A stretch of DNA of 64,000 nt. It comes from Minicystis rosea. GTDB lineage: Bacteria; Myxococcota_A; Polyangia; Polyangiales; Polyangiaceae. Position numbers and translations under genes: made by a program. The notes under the pieces are model-generated. The model was not told where the DNA came from and ran no database searches. It saw only the letters and a list, made by a program, of their open reading frames with translations. This document shows, piece by piece, positions 1 to 10,151 of the stretch (position 1 is the stretch's first letter; every line of letters starts with the position of its first letter). The stretch spans positions 13,624,377 to 13,688,376 of the forward strand of contig CP016211.1 of NCBI GenBank assembly GCA_001931535.1. Reading direction: 5' to 3'.

Positions 1-234
1 GCCCGAGCCCACACGGAGGTTGGTCGTGGCGGCGGCGATCTGACCAATCATGATCTCGGGGGCCGAGCAGGCGAGGGCACCCGCATTGTGGTGCTCGGCG
101 AGCCAATGGCGCGTGAGCCCGAGGGCGTCGGCGTGGCGCGCGAGATCGATGCTGTTCTGGAGCGCTCGGCCGGGAGAGGAGCCGGCCGGGATGGGGGAGA
201 GATCGAGGACGGAGAGGGGAATGCGACCGGTCAC
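1..234 (-). CDS. LLM-class flavin-dependent oxidoreductase, N-terminal part (runs off left edge)
   Basis: The reverse strand is open from a GTG at 234 to the first base, 78 codons. It starts MTGRIPLSVLDLSPIPAG and continues with SIDLARHADALG, a WLAEHHN block and QIAAATTNLRVGSG. This is the N-terminal beta1-beta3 pattern of bacterial luciferase-like monooxygenases, closest to the MsnO8-type subgroup, which oxidise a substrate with reduced FMN and O2. The WLAEHHN block lies on the flavin side of the TIM barrel in this family. The substrate cannot be read from this fragment. The gene diverges from the secreted protein starting at 433. The rest of the gene lies outside the window. The GTG start fits the usual family N-terminus. 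Confidence 0.85.
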   Translation of the reverse strand, partial: MTGRIPLSVLDLSPIPAGSSPGRALQNSIDLARHADALGLTRHWLAEHHNAGALACSAPEIMIGQIAAATTNLRVGSG

Positions 235-364
235 GCGGGAGGGAAGGTACCACGTGGTGCACGCACGGCTCGTCTCACACCTGAGCGCGCGGGCTCGTTC
301 CACGCGGCGGTGCTTCCGAGCACCGACGCGGCGCCTACCGGGAGCGCCCTTCAGAAAAAATCAC

Positions 365-392
365 GGCCGGAGAGATCACTTTTTCTCCGGCC
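365..392. repeat. 9-bp inverted repeat (hairpin) in divergent promoter region
   Basis: GGCCGGAGA at 365-373 is the exact reverse complement of TCTCCGGCC at 384-392, with a 10-nt T-rich loop. It lies 40 nt upstream of the start at 433 and could be a 5'-UTR hairpin or an operator. Role inferred only from position. Confidence 0.5.
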
Positions 393-432
393 GCCCACAG
401 GGCTCGCGAAACCCGTTCGCTCGAGGAGCCCC

Positions 433-2688
<2,256 letters not shown>

Positions 2689-2812
2689 GCCGGGCGGCGA
2701 TGAGGCTTTCGTTGTCCTGAGAGCGGGCCGCTGGGTATATGTCCACCTTCGTGATGCGCCTGGACGCGACCGCCTCCCGCTGCCGCCCCGGCGGAGCCTG
2801 CGCGAGGCGGCC

Positions 2813-3427
2813 GTGATCGGCGCCGAGCCCGTCGCCGCGCCCGAGGCCCCGGCCCGCGATCCGCTCGCGGGCCTCGTCTCGGCGGCCTCGCGCGGCGACC
2901 GGCGCGCGATGGGCGAGCTGCTCCAGGCGGTGAGCCCGCATGTGCGCGGCGCGATCGTGTCGATCGCGGCGGGGCATCTGGACGACGTGGTGCAGGAGTG
3001 CCTGATCGCCTTCGTCCGCGCCCTGCCGGGCTTCCGCAGCGAGAGCAGCATCGTCCACTACGCGCGGCGGATCGCGGTGCGCACCGCGCTGCATCAGCGC
3101 CGCGCGCGCCTGCTCCGGCGCAACGTCGACCAGATCCACGCGGAGGAGGAGCAAGGCGCGCACGACGAGGGCGCGCCGCCGCCGAGCCACGCGCTCGCAG
3201 CGGCGCGGCGGCGCGCGCTCCTGGCCTCGCTGCTCGACGAGCTGCCCGAGGCGCAGGCGGAGACGCTGGCCCTGCGCGTGGTGCTCGGCCACTCGCTCGA
3301 AGAGATCGCCGAGGTCACGTCGGCGCCGGTGAACACGGTGCGCACGCGCATGCGGCTCGCGCGGGAGGCGCTCCGGCGCCGCATCGAGGACGATCCCATG
3401 CTCGCGGAGCTCAAGGAGGTCACGTGA
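2813..3427 (+). CDS. ECF-type RNA polymerase sigma factor
   Basis: 204 residues from a GTG at 2813; in-frame ATGs further upstream are blocked by stops. It has the two-domain ECF layout: a region 2 helix set at about 25-95 (DDVVQECLIAFVRALPGF resembles the region 2.1-2.2 core) and a region 4 helix-turn-helix at about 148-192 (SLEEIAEVTSAPVNTVRTRM). It should recruit RNA polymerase to promoters of an envelope regulon. The stop codon overlaps the GTG of the next gene (GTGA at 3424-3427), so the sigma factor and anti-sigma are translationally coupled. The ECF group cannot be assigned without a search. Confidence 0.88.
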   Translation: MIGAEPVAAPEAPARDPLAGLVSAASRGDRRAMGELLQAVSPHVRGAIVSIAAGHLDDVVQECLIAFVRALPGFRSESSIVHYARRIAVRTALHQRRARLLRRNVDQIHAEEEQGAHDEGAPPPSHALAAARRRALLASLLDELPEAQAETLALRVVLGHSLEEIAEVTSAPVNTVRTRMRLAREALRRRIEDDPMLAELKEVT

Positions 3428-4464
3428 GATCCAGCGACCACGAGGAACGGCACGCCGAGGAGCTGGAAGGCGAGGCGCTCGAAGCGCACCTCGTGACGTG
3501 TGTCGAGTGCGCGCTGCTCGGACGCATGATCGACGATGCGGCCCGCGCCGACACCGCCGCGCGTGCAGAGACGTTGCCGTTGTCGGATGCAGCGCTCGAC
3601 GCGATCCTCACTGCCGCGGGCGGGCTGGACATCGCGCCGAACGCCGGCCCGCTCGCGCCGGAGGTCGCCACGCACATCCCCGAGCGTGCCGCGCCGCGGT
3701 CGGTACACGTCGACGCGGATGCGCGGACGCAGGTCGCGAGCCCCGTCGTTCGCTTCCCGAAGCGCCGATGGGCCTGGGCGACGCTCGCCTTCGCGGCGGC
3801 GCTCGTGCTCGCGGTCGCCGCCATCGCTGCGGTGCGCTTCCGCGAGCGACGCGGCCACGCGCCGCAGGAGCCCGCGCCGTCTCCTTCGGCGGTGTCCGCC
3901 GCGCCGCAGGAGCCCGCGCCCGAGCCCGCTGTCACGGTGTCCGCCGCGCCCGAGGAGCCTCCCGCGAAGGTGCCTTCGGCCACCGTGCCGCGCCCGCTCG
4001 CGGCGCCCGTTGCGAGCGCGAGCGCGGCGCGCTCCGCCGAGCCGGTCGAGACCGCGTCCGCGCTCTTCGCCCGCGCCAACGAGGCTCGCCGTGGTGGCCG
4101 CGCCGCGGAGGCGCTGCGCCTCTACGACGAGCTCGGCGCGCGCTTCCCGGGCTCGCGCGAGGACACCGCCGCGCGCGTGACCTCGGGCTGGCTGCTCCTC
4201 GAACAGCTCGGCCAACCTGGGGCCGCGCTCGCGCGCTTCGATCGCTACCTCGCCGTGAGCGGCGGCGGCACGCTCGCGCAGGAGGCCATGGCTGGGCGCG
4301 CGCTCTCGCTGGCGAGGCTCGGTCGCAGCGCCGACGAGCTCGCCGCGTGGCGCCGGCTGCTGGAGGTCGCCCCCGGATCCGCCTACGCGCCGCGCGCCCG
4401 CGAGCGCCTCGGCATCGCATCGCCGAGCACATCGGCGAGCGCACCCCCTCCGTCGTCGAGATGA
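3424..4464 (+). CDS. Membrane anti-sigma factor with zinc-finger motif and periplasmic TPR domain
   Basis: 346 residues from the GTG that overlaps the sigma factor stop. H22-x3-C26-x2-C29 (HLVTCVEC) is the zf-HC2/ZAS anti-sigma signature. A single transmembrane helix follows at about 116-138, then a Pro/Ala/Glu-rich linker, and at about 205-330 a TPR-like helical domain resembling YbgF/BamD-type repeats (ALFARANEARRGGRAAEALRLY). The layout predicts a cytoplasmic sigma-binding end and a periplasmic sensor. Overlap on both sides (GTGA and ATGA) makes it the middle gene of a three-gene operon. The TPR sensor in place of the usual short periplasmic tail is notable. Confidence 0.8.
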   Translation: MRSSDHEERHAEELEGEALEAHLVTCVECALLGRMIDDAARADTAARAETLPLSDAALDAILTAAGGLDIAPNAGPLAPEVATHIPERAAPRSVHVDADARTQVASPVVRFPKRRWAWATLAFAAALVLAVAAIAAVRFRERRGHAPQEPAPSPSAVSAAPQEPAPEPAVTVSAAPEEPPAKVPSATVPRPLAAPVASASAARSAEPVETASALFARANEARRGGRAAEALRLYDELGARFPGSREDTAARVTSGWLLLEQLGQPGAALARFDRYLAVSGGGTLAQEAMAGRALSLARLGRSADELAAWRRLLEVAPGSAYAPRARERLGIASPSTSASAPPPSSR

Positions 4465-5600
4465 ACCTCCGCGGCGCGATCTCGATCCTCCTCGCAGCGC
4501 TTCCCGTCATCGCCGCGGCGCTGCCCGCGCGCGCCGATGCGCCGCCGCCGGCGCGCTCCTCCGAGGCTTCTTCACGACGTGTCACCGTCGTCCTCCTCGG
4601 CGAGCCCCGCGCGCGGACCGCCGTCGAAGAGGTGCTGCGCGAGCTGTTCGGGCGCCTGCCGGTGGACCTCGAAATCCAGCAGGCACCGACGCTCGATCTG
4701 CAAGCGGTGCTCACCCCGCCGGCGTCCGCGCCGCCGCGGCTCGCGCGCATCTGGATCGATGCCCGCGCGCCGGAGCGCGCCACCGTCTATCTCGTCGATG
4801 GGCCTTGGGAGCGCATCCTCGTGCGGCACGTCCCGCTGCACGGTGGGCTCGACGAGGTGGCGCGCGAGGAGGTCGGTCACATCGCCGAGACCTCCGTCGG
4901 CGCGCTCCTCGGCGGCGGCACCATCGGCGTCACCCGCGCGGAGGCGCGCGTCGACCTCGGCCTGCCCGCGACACCACCGCCCGCAACGCCGCGTCCCGCG
5001 CCGCCTCGTTCCAAGCCGCCGCGTCCTGCGGCGCTCGCGCCGCTGCCTTCGCCGGTCCACCTCTTCGCCGGCTACGGGGTCGAGGCCTGGTCCAGCGCCT
5101 CACCCATTCGCCACGGACCCACCCTCGGTGTCGCCCTTCATTTCCCGGTCGATGCGCAACCGGGGCGCTGGAGCGGCATCGCGCAGCTCCTCGCCTCCTA
5201 TCGCCTGCCCAACATCGTCGACGACCAGGCAGCCGGCGTGCGCCTCGATCACGCCGTCGTCCGCCTCGTCGCAGGCCCCGGCTATCGGCTCTCCGAGCGC
5301 TGGTCCCTCCGCGCCCTCGCAGGCGGCGGCTTCGACGTGGCGCACGTCGCGCCCCGCGCAGGCACCGACACCACACTCGCGCTCCAGCCTGCCACCTACC
5401 GGGTCTCGGTGCTGGCCACGGCGCTCCTCGGCGTCGCGTTTCGAGCTTCCCGCGCGCTCCACGTGACCGCGCTGCTCGGGGTCGACGCCGACGCGCTGGA
5501 CACACGCTACGTGGTGCAGCTCGGCGCGACGGCCCTCCCCGTGCTCGTACCCTGGCGGGCGCGCGGGCTGCTGACGGTGGGCGTGGACTGGGTGCTCTGA
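4461..5600 (+). CDS. Secreted protein of sigma operon, probable C-terminal outer-membrane beta-barrel
   Basis: 379 residues. The ATG overlaps the preceding stop (ATGA). A signal peptide (about 1-26, ending ARADA) is followed by an alpha/beta domain of about 150 residues with no recognised family. A Pro-rich linker leads to a C-terminal half of alternating amphipathic strands (HLFAGYGVEAWSS, WSLRALAGGGFDVAHVAP, ending LTVGVDWVL) of the kind seen in small outer-membrane barrels. No enzyme motif is visible. Third gene of the ECF operon, so it is probably the output or the envelope partner of the TPR anti-sigma factor; that role is inferred from context. Confidence 0.7.
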   Translation: MNLRGAISILLAALPVIAAALPARADAPPPARSSEASSRRVTVVLLGEPRARTAVEEVLRELFGRLPVDLEIQQAPTLDLQAVLTPPASAPPRLARIWIDARAPERATVYLVDGPWERILVRHVPLHGGLDEVAREEVGHIAETSVGALLGGGTIGVTRAEARVDLGLPATPPPATPRPAPPRSKPPRPAALAPLPSPVHLFAGYGVEAWSSASPIRHGPTLGVALHFPVDAQPGRWSGIAQLLASYRLPNIVDDQAAGVRLDHAVVRLVAGPGYRLSERWSLRALAGGGFDVAHVAPRAGTDTTLALQPATYRVSVLATALLGVAFRASRALHVTALLGVDADALDTRYVVQLGATALPVLVPWRARGLLTVGVDWVL

Positions 5601-5712
5601 CGAGAGGCGCGCGCGGCCGCTCGTTGTGTCCACCCGGTGCAGTCTCCGAAAGCGCGAGCCATCGGCTCACGCGCCACCCTGCCGCCATGTACAATCGCGC
5701 GTGGAGGTTGCC

Positions 5713-6270
5713 ATGCGCTCTGTGGGTTCCGCCCTCGCGTTGCTCATGCTCTCGGCGTGCTCGTCCTCTCCTGCGTCGATTGCAGGCGCGTCCTCGCAGG
5801 CTTCGCTCGAGCCGCCCGCGCCCGTCGAGCGTGATGAGCAGGCCGCATCGGATCCGGCGAAGCCCGGTTTGCGCCTCGACGACGGTTCGCTCGTCGAAGG
5901 CCCTTCGAGCCGCGATCCCTTCCGTGCCGACCACGCCGCTCTGCCCCCGCCGCCGCCCGACCCGCGCCCGCGCAAGGCCCGTCGCATCCCCATCGAGCAG
6001 CTCAAGCTCGTCGGGCTCGTCACCCACACCGCGACGCCGCGCGCGATGCTGGTCGACCCTTCGGGCAAAGGTTGGATCGTCACGCAGGGCGAGCTCGTCG
6101 GTCGGCCCGAGCCCATCGCCTCCGGCAACGGCGAGCGCCTCGCGAGCTTCCGTGTGGACCGCATTCGCGAGCGCGACGTCGTCCTCGTGCGAGAGGACGC
6201 CTCCGGCTCGCCTGCGGGCACGCGCGTGATCGCGCTGCCGCAAGAGCCGCTCCTTCAAGCCGACGACTGA
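5713..6270 (+). CDS. pilP: PilP-like type IV pilus assembly lipoprotein (orphan)
   Basis: 185 residues. The start at 5713 gives a lipoprotein signal with lipobox LMLSAC. The C-terminal part has the PilP beta-sandwich pattern: SRDPFRA, then IPIEQLKLVGLV, MLVDPSGKGWIVTQGELVG and a DRIRERDVVLV strand. PilP links the inner-membrane PilMNO complex to the PilQ secretin in type IV pili. No pilM, pilN, pilO or pilQ lies nearby: upstream is the ECF operon and downstream a convergent serpin. It may serve a pilus or secretin system encoded elsewhere, or be a diverged paralogue. Confidence 0.78.
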   Translation: MRSVGSALALLMLSACSSSPASIAGASSQASLEPPAPVERDEQAASDPAKPGLRLDDGSLVEGPSSRDPFRADHAALPPPPPDPRPRKARRIPIEQLKLVGLVTHTATPRAMLVDPSGKGWIVTQGELVGRPEPIASGNGERLASFRVDRIRERDVVLVREDASGSPAGTRVIALPQEPLLQADD

Positions 6271-6343
6271 AGAAACGATGCGCCCATCCTCCTGATGGCG
6301 TGCTCGACCAATCTCGATCGGAATCGGCGAGACGTATATCGCG

Positions 6344-6414
6344 CCCCGAGCATCGAACCCCAAAATGGGTGTCTGCAATGCTTGGCTGACCTCTTGGCAG
6401 AATGGTGCTCGGGG
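6344..6414. repeat. 9-bp inverted repeat between convergent genes
   Basis: CCCCGAGCA (6344-6352) and its exact reverse complement TGCTCGGGG (6406-6414) enclose 53 nt. The element lies between the ends of pilP and the serpin gene, where a bidirectional terminator would be expected, but no T tract follows. Confidence 0.4.
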
Positions 6415-6479
6415 AGACCCGCCCGTGATCGGCGCCGGCGTATCTGCTGCGAATGGGGCCGCTCGCAGCACCATCGTGA

Positions 6480-7730
6480 TCAGGTGACCCGCGCGAGGCG
6501 GCCGACGAGCAGGACGCGTCCACTCGCGGTGTCGCGGAGGAAGAACAGGAACGTGTGATTGGCGTGGAACGTCGCGGGCGGGGGCGCGATCCCCGATTCC
6601 ATGCCGCCCGCGGTGGCGGCCGCGGCCTCGGTGCCTTTCTCGTCGACCTCGATGAGCGCGCGATGAAAGACATCGCTCATGTGGGTGGGAGCGGCGCTCG
6701 AGAGGCCACCGAGATCGGCGGATGCGGTGAAGGCGGTGCGCATACCGAGCGCTTCGAGCGCAGGGCGAATCGAGCCGCCCTGCGTGATACGGAATTTCGG
6801 CAACATGACATCGACATGCTGTTTGCGGAGAGACGCCGTGAACGAGGCAAAGGCCTTGGCGTCGAGCGTCTTCTCCAGCGCGAGCGCGTCACGCACGGTC
6901 GGCGCGAGCACGAGATCGAGCGCCATCGTGCTGTTCGCATAAGGCAGCTCCAGCACCTTGTTGGGGCCGACGGTCGCGAAAGGCAGCTCCGCTTCGAGGT
7001 GCATGGTCGGCACCTTGGGCGGCACGACCTCACCATCGGTGTTGGCGAAATACGCAGGCGCCGTGGCCGCAGCCGGGAAGCGCTGCGCGAACAGCCCGCG
7101 GAAGTAGACGGCATTGGAAACGACGACACCCGACTGCGCGGTGATCGATCCCGGCGGGAGGATCTCGGGAATCTTGTTCTCCGTCAAGTTCGCGACCCAT
7201 TGGTTGATCGCCGTCCGCGAGGCCTCGGGCGCGCCGTGGAAATCGAGCGCTGCTGGTGTCGCGACGCCGGCCTGCGCGAGCGAGGCGAGGAACGAAGGCG
7301 ACAGCGTCGCTGTCTTCTCGGTCCACACGCGATTTCCAATCCGGAGCGCGCCGCCCTGCGTGGGCGCGGCGCTGCGAAAGGCACGCTCCTCGGCGGCGAG
7401 CGCCGCCATGGCATCCGCCGGCGCGCCGAGGTGGAGCGCGCGAGCGATCTCGGCGGCCGTCTCACCACGTGCCGCCGGATACAGCAGCGTCAAGCACTGT
7501 CGCACGCTCGCCGGAGAGGCGAAGCGATTGAGGCTCTCGTCGGGGAGATTGCGGAAGAGCTCGGCGGTGAAATCGTTCTCGGCGCGGACATCGGCCGCAA
7601 TGTCGATGGACGCAGGTGCCTCGATCGGCGCCGGCGTGGAGGGTTCCGGCGTGGGCGCAGGGCGATCGGCGCATGCGCTGACGGAGAACAAAAGGCACGA
7701 CACGGCGACGGCACACGAAGAGGGGCGCAT
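6480..7730 (-). CDS. Serpin-family serine protease inhibitor, lipoprotein
   Basis: 416 residues from the ATG at 7730, which gives a signal with lipobox FSVSAC (C20). The rest is a full-length serpin: NDFTAELF near the start, NRFASPASVRQCLTLLY, VSNAVYFRGLF, ELPYANSTMALDLVL and the C-terminal HTFLFFLRDTASGRVLLVGR. The hinge of the reactive loop reads GTEAAAATAGG (about 366-376), with small residues at P12-P9. That is the pattern of inhibitory serpins able to insert the cleaved loop into sheet A. Counting from the hinge, and independently back from the APPPATF block, places P1-P1' at Gly380-Ile381. Expected on the outer membrane facing outside or in the periplasm. The target protease is unknown. 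Confidence 0.92.
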   Translation of the reverse strand: MRPSSCAVAVSCLLFSVSACADRPAPTPEPSTPAPIEAPASIDIAADVRAENDFTAELFRNLPDESLNRFASPASVRQCLTLLYPAARGETAAEIARALHLGAPADAMAALAAEERAFRSAAPTQGGALRIGNRVWTEKTATLSPSFLASLAQAGVATPAALDFHGAPEASRTAINQWVANLTENKIPEILPPGSITAQSGVVVSNAVYFRGLFAQRFPAAATAPAYFANTDGEVVPPKVPTMHLEAELPFATVGPNKVLELPYANSTMALDLVLAPTVRDALALEKTLDAKAFASFTASLRKQHVDVMLPKFRITQGGSIRPALEALGMRTAFTASADLGGLSSAAPTHMSDVFHRALIEVDEKGTEAAAATAGGMESGIAPPPATFHANHTFLFFLRDTASGRVLLVGRLARVT

Positions 7731-7969
7731 GGAACGAGGTCTCCGGTTGGTGGAGCGCGTGAGCATCAGGGGACGCGAGCGCTCCGGCTGTGATGATTAC
7801 GGACCGGATCCACGGACGATCTAAAAACGGAGGCGGGAGGTGCCCGCGCCGTGCCGGCGGAGAAAGGCCGCTCGAGGCTGACGGCGCAGCGCGGTGGGAG
7901 AGGGCAGGGTGAGGGGATCGCCGAACGGATCGCGGCGCTCGGGGTGCCGCGGTCAATGACGGCGGATCG

Positions 7970-9472
7970 TTACAGCGCGAGGCCGAGCACGGCGATGTCC
8001 GCCGAGTTGAACTGCGACGGGACCGGGGTGACGGGGCCGGCGCCGAGATCGACCGTGGGGCTGTTGGTGGCGACCAGCATGCTGCACGGCTGCCAAGCGA
8101 TGGTGAGGCTTGGGCCCGCGAAGTTGTAAACGGTGCTGCCGACGTTCACGACCTTGCTCCAGCGCAAGGTTCCATCCGGATCGAAGGCGGCGAGGAGCGT
8201 GTCGCCCGCGTTGCCGATCGGCCCCGCGCCCAGATCGACGGTGCCGCCGAACTTCGCGGAGAGGATGATGATCCCCGACGGTGCCGCGTCGAGCGTGATG
8301 TTGGTGAAGGTCGATCCGGTGCCGCCGATCGTGCGGGTCGCGAGCACGTTGCCATCGAGATCGAGCTTGGCGATGGTGAGGTTCTGTCCGCCGAGATCGG
8401 GGAGCGGGCCGCTGCCGAGATCGATTGAGCCGGTGTGTTGGATGCCGAGGAGGATCGAGCCGTCGCCGGCGAGCGTGACGGCTTTGGGCTTCGGCGCGGA
8501 GAAGGCTTTGTTGGCGATGCACATGCCGTCGAGATCGAGCGAGGCGAGGGCGAAGCTCGCACCGGAGCCGCCGGTGAGCGTGCCGCAACCGAGGTCCGTG
8601 GTCCCCGTGAAGTCCTTGATGACGTGGAGCTTGCCCGCGGGATCGAGGCGCCAGGTGCCGGGGCTCGGGATGCTGCCGAGGTAGTTGCCCGATGCGTCAT
8701 AACGGAGGATGCGGCTGCCCGTCTCGATTCCGTTCCCGAAGTCGAAACCGCAGCCCGTGCCGCACGAGAGCGGCGCATAGGCGCTTTGATCATACTGCAC
8801 GAGCCAGTGACCCGCGTCGTCGCCGCCCGCGTTGCCGAACTGCACGTCCCAGCCGACATAGTCGAGGTAGTCGCCTCCGATGGTCTTGATGCCGACGCCG
8901 TCCGGTGGACGCCGGATCGCGCTCCGCCTCTGATTTCCCCCCGCGCCGGAGCTGTTGACCGTGTAGAGCGCATTGCCGAGCGGATCGATGCCGAGGTAGG
9001 TCGGCAAGCTGGCTCCGCTTGGCACCGACCAAGCGACGAAGCTCCCGACGTGGGCGCCCGCTGGGCTGAATTGATGCACGCTGAACGATTGGTGGCCCGA
9101 TGCGCCCGTTGGATCGCTCAGATTCACCTCGCCCGTGGGGGACGTCACGGTGGGACCGACGTTGTAGGCCGAGTACATCGGTGCCGGCAGGGACGCGGTC
9201 CAAACGATGCTCCCGCCCGCGACCGTGGAGCACGTGGTCGTGCCGCCGGTGCTGCTCGTCGAAGAGGAGGAGGACGAGCTGCTGGCCGAGGAGGACGACG
9301 ACGAGCTGCTGGCCGAAGAGGAGCTGCTGGCCGAGGAGGAGGACGAGCTGCTGGCCGAGGAGGATGACGAGCTGCTGGCCGGCGCCTCCCCGCCGGCTCC
9401 GCCGCTGCCGCCTCCACCGGAGCTGGTGCAACCCATCATGGCAAGCGCAAGCGCTGCAAATGTCGAACGCAT
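7970..9472 (-). CDS. Lipoprotein with poly-Ser linker and beta-propeller-like repeats
   Basis: 500 residues from the ATG at 9472 (lipobox-like AMMGC). A Gly-rich then almost pure Ser/Ala linker of about 45 residues follows, encoded by the GC-rich low-complexity tract near 9265-9385. The remainder repeats motifs such as LDPLGNALYTV, GDGSILLGIQ and LDLDGNVLATRTIGG, each followed by DLGAGP, spaced as in SBBP/NHL-type propellers. This architecture is common in myxobacterial surface lipoproteins. No catalytic residues can be named. It diverges from the small lipoprotein at 9642. Confidence 0.75.
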   Translation of the reverse strand: MRSTFAALALAMMGCTSSGGGGSGGAGGEAPASSSSSSSASSSSSSSASSSSSASSSSSSSSASSSSSSSSTSSTGGTTTCSTVAGGSIVWTASLPAPMYSAYNVGPTVTSPTGEVNLSDPTGASGHQSFSVHQFSPAGAHVGSFVAWSVPSGASLPTYLGIDPLGNALYTVNSSGAGGNQRRSAIRRPPDGVGIKTIGGDYLDYVGWDVQFGNAGGDDAGHWLVQYDQSAYAPLSCGTGCGFDFGNGIETGSRILRYDASGNYLGSIPSPGTWRLDPAGKLHVIKDFTGTTDLGCGTLTGGSGASFALASLDLDGMCIANKAFSAPKPKAVTLAGDGSILLGIQHTGSIDLGSGPLPDLGGQNLTIAKLDLDGNVLATRTIGGTGSTFTNITLDAAPSGIIILSAKFGGTVDLGAGPIGNAGDTLLAAFDPDGTLRWSKVVNVGSTVYNFAGPSLTIAWQPCSMLVATNSPTVDLGAGPVTPVPSQFNSADIAVLGLAL

Positions 9473-9641
9473 GCCGATGCGTTGCGCTCGGCCGGCGCGA
9501 CGTTCAATGGCGAGGGGAGCGCCGCGATGTCGGGATCGAAAATTCCCTGCGACTCCTCGCTCCCCCGCGACGTCATCTCGGCATCGGCGTCGCCCGCCGC
9601 TCGTGGGAGCGGTGATGGCCGGCGTCGTTCGAGGTGATTTC

Positions 9642-10049
9642 ATGCGTTCTCAAGGGTCGTCGTCCGTGCTCCTCGCGCTCGTGATCACCGTCGCCGCCTG
9701 CGGATCGGAGGGCAGCGGCGGCACCGGCGGTGGCGGCACCGGCGAATCGAGCAGCGGGAGCAGCTCTTCCGGCGTGCCGGCGGGGTACGTCACCACCGGG
9801 TGCAATACCCCGGAGAGCTTCGCCTGCATCGAATCGGTGATCCCCGAGAGCACCAAAGCGCTCGAAGACAAAGCCTGCAACGACAGCGGCCACATGGCCG
9901 TGGACAAGTGCCCTTCGGAAGGCCTCTTGGGCTGCTGCACGTACAGCGTGGGGCAGGTGACGTGCTTTTACACGGGAGGCCAGATCGACGCGGCGACGGC
10001 GGAGTCGGCGTGCATGCAGGGGACGGGGAGCTGGTCGACGACGCGTTGA
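9642..10049 (+). CDS. Small Cys-rich lipoprotein, function unknown
   Basis: 135 residues from the ATG at 9642, with signal and lipobox TVAAC. A Gly/Ser-rich linker is followed by a compact domain with eight Cys (TTGCNTPESFAC, KACNDSGH, DKCPSEGLLGCCTY, VTCFYTGG, ESACMQG), probably disulphide-bonded. No family recognised. Divergent from the poly-Ser lipoprotein, with 169 nt between the starts for promoters. Convergent with the larger Cys-rich lipoprotein that ends at 10152. Confidence 0.7.
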   Translation: MRSQGSSSVLLALVITVAACGSEGSGGTGGGGTGESSSGSSSSGVPAGYVTTGCNTPESFACIESVIPESTKALEDKACNDSGHMAVDKCPSEGLLGCCTYSVGQVTCFYTGGQIDAATAESACMQGTGSWSTTR

Positions 10050-10151
10050 GATCGAAATGGATATAGGCGGCGAGGGCCACGAGATCGCGTGATGGATCGT
10101 GGCCTCGCCGCGGGCCGATGGCTCATGGCCTCGGCGTCGATTGAGCTGCCC

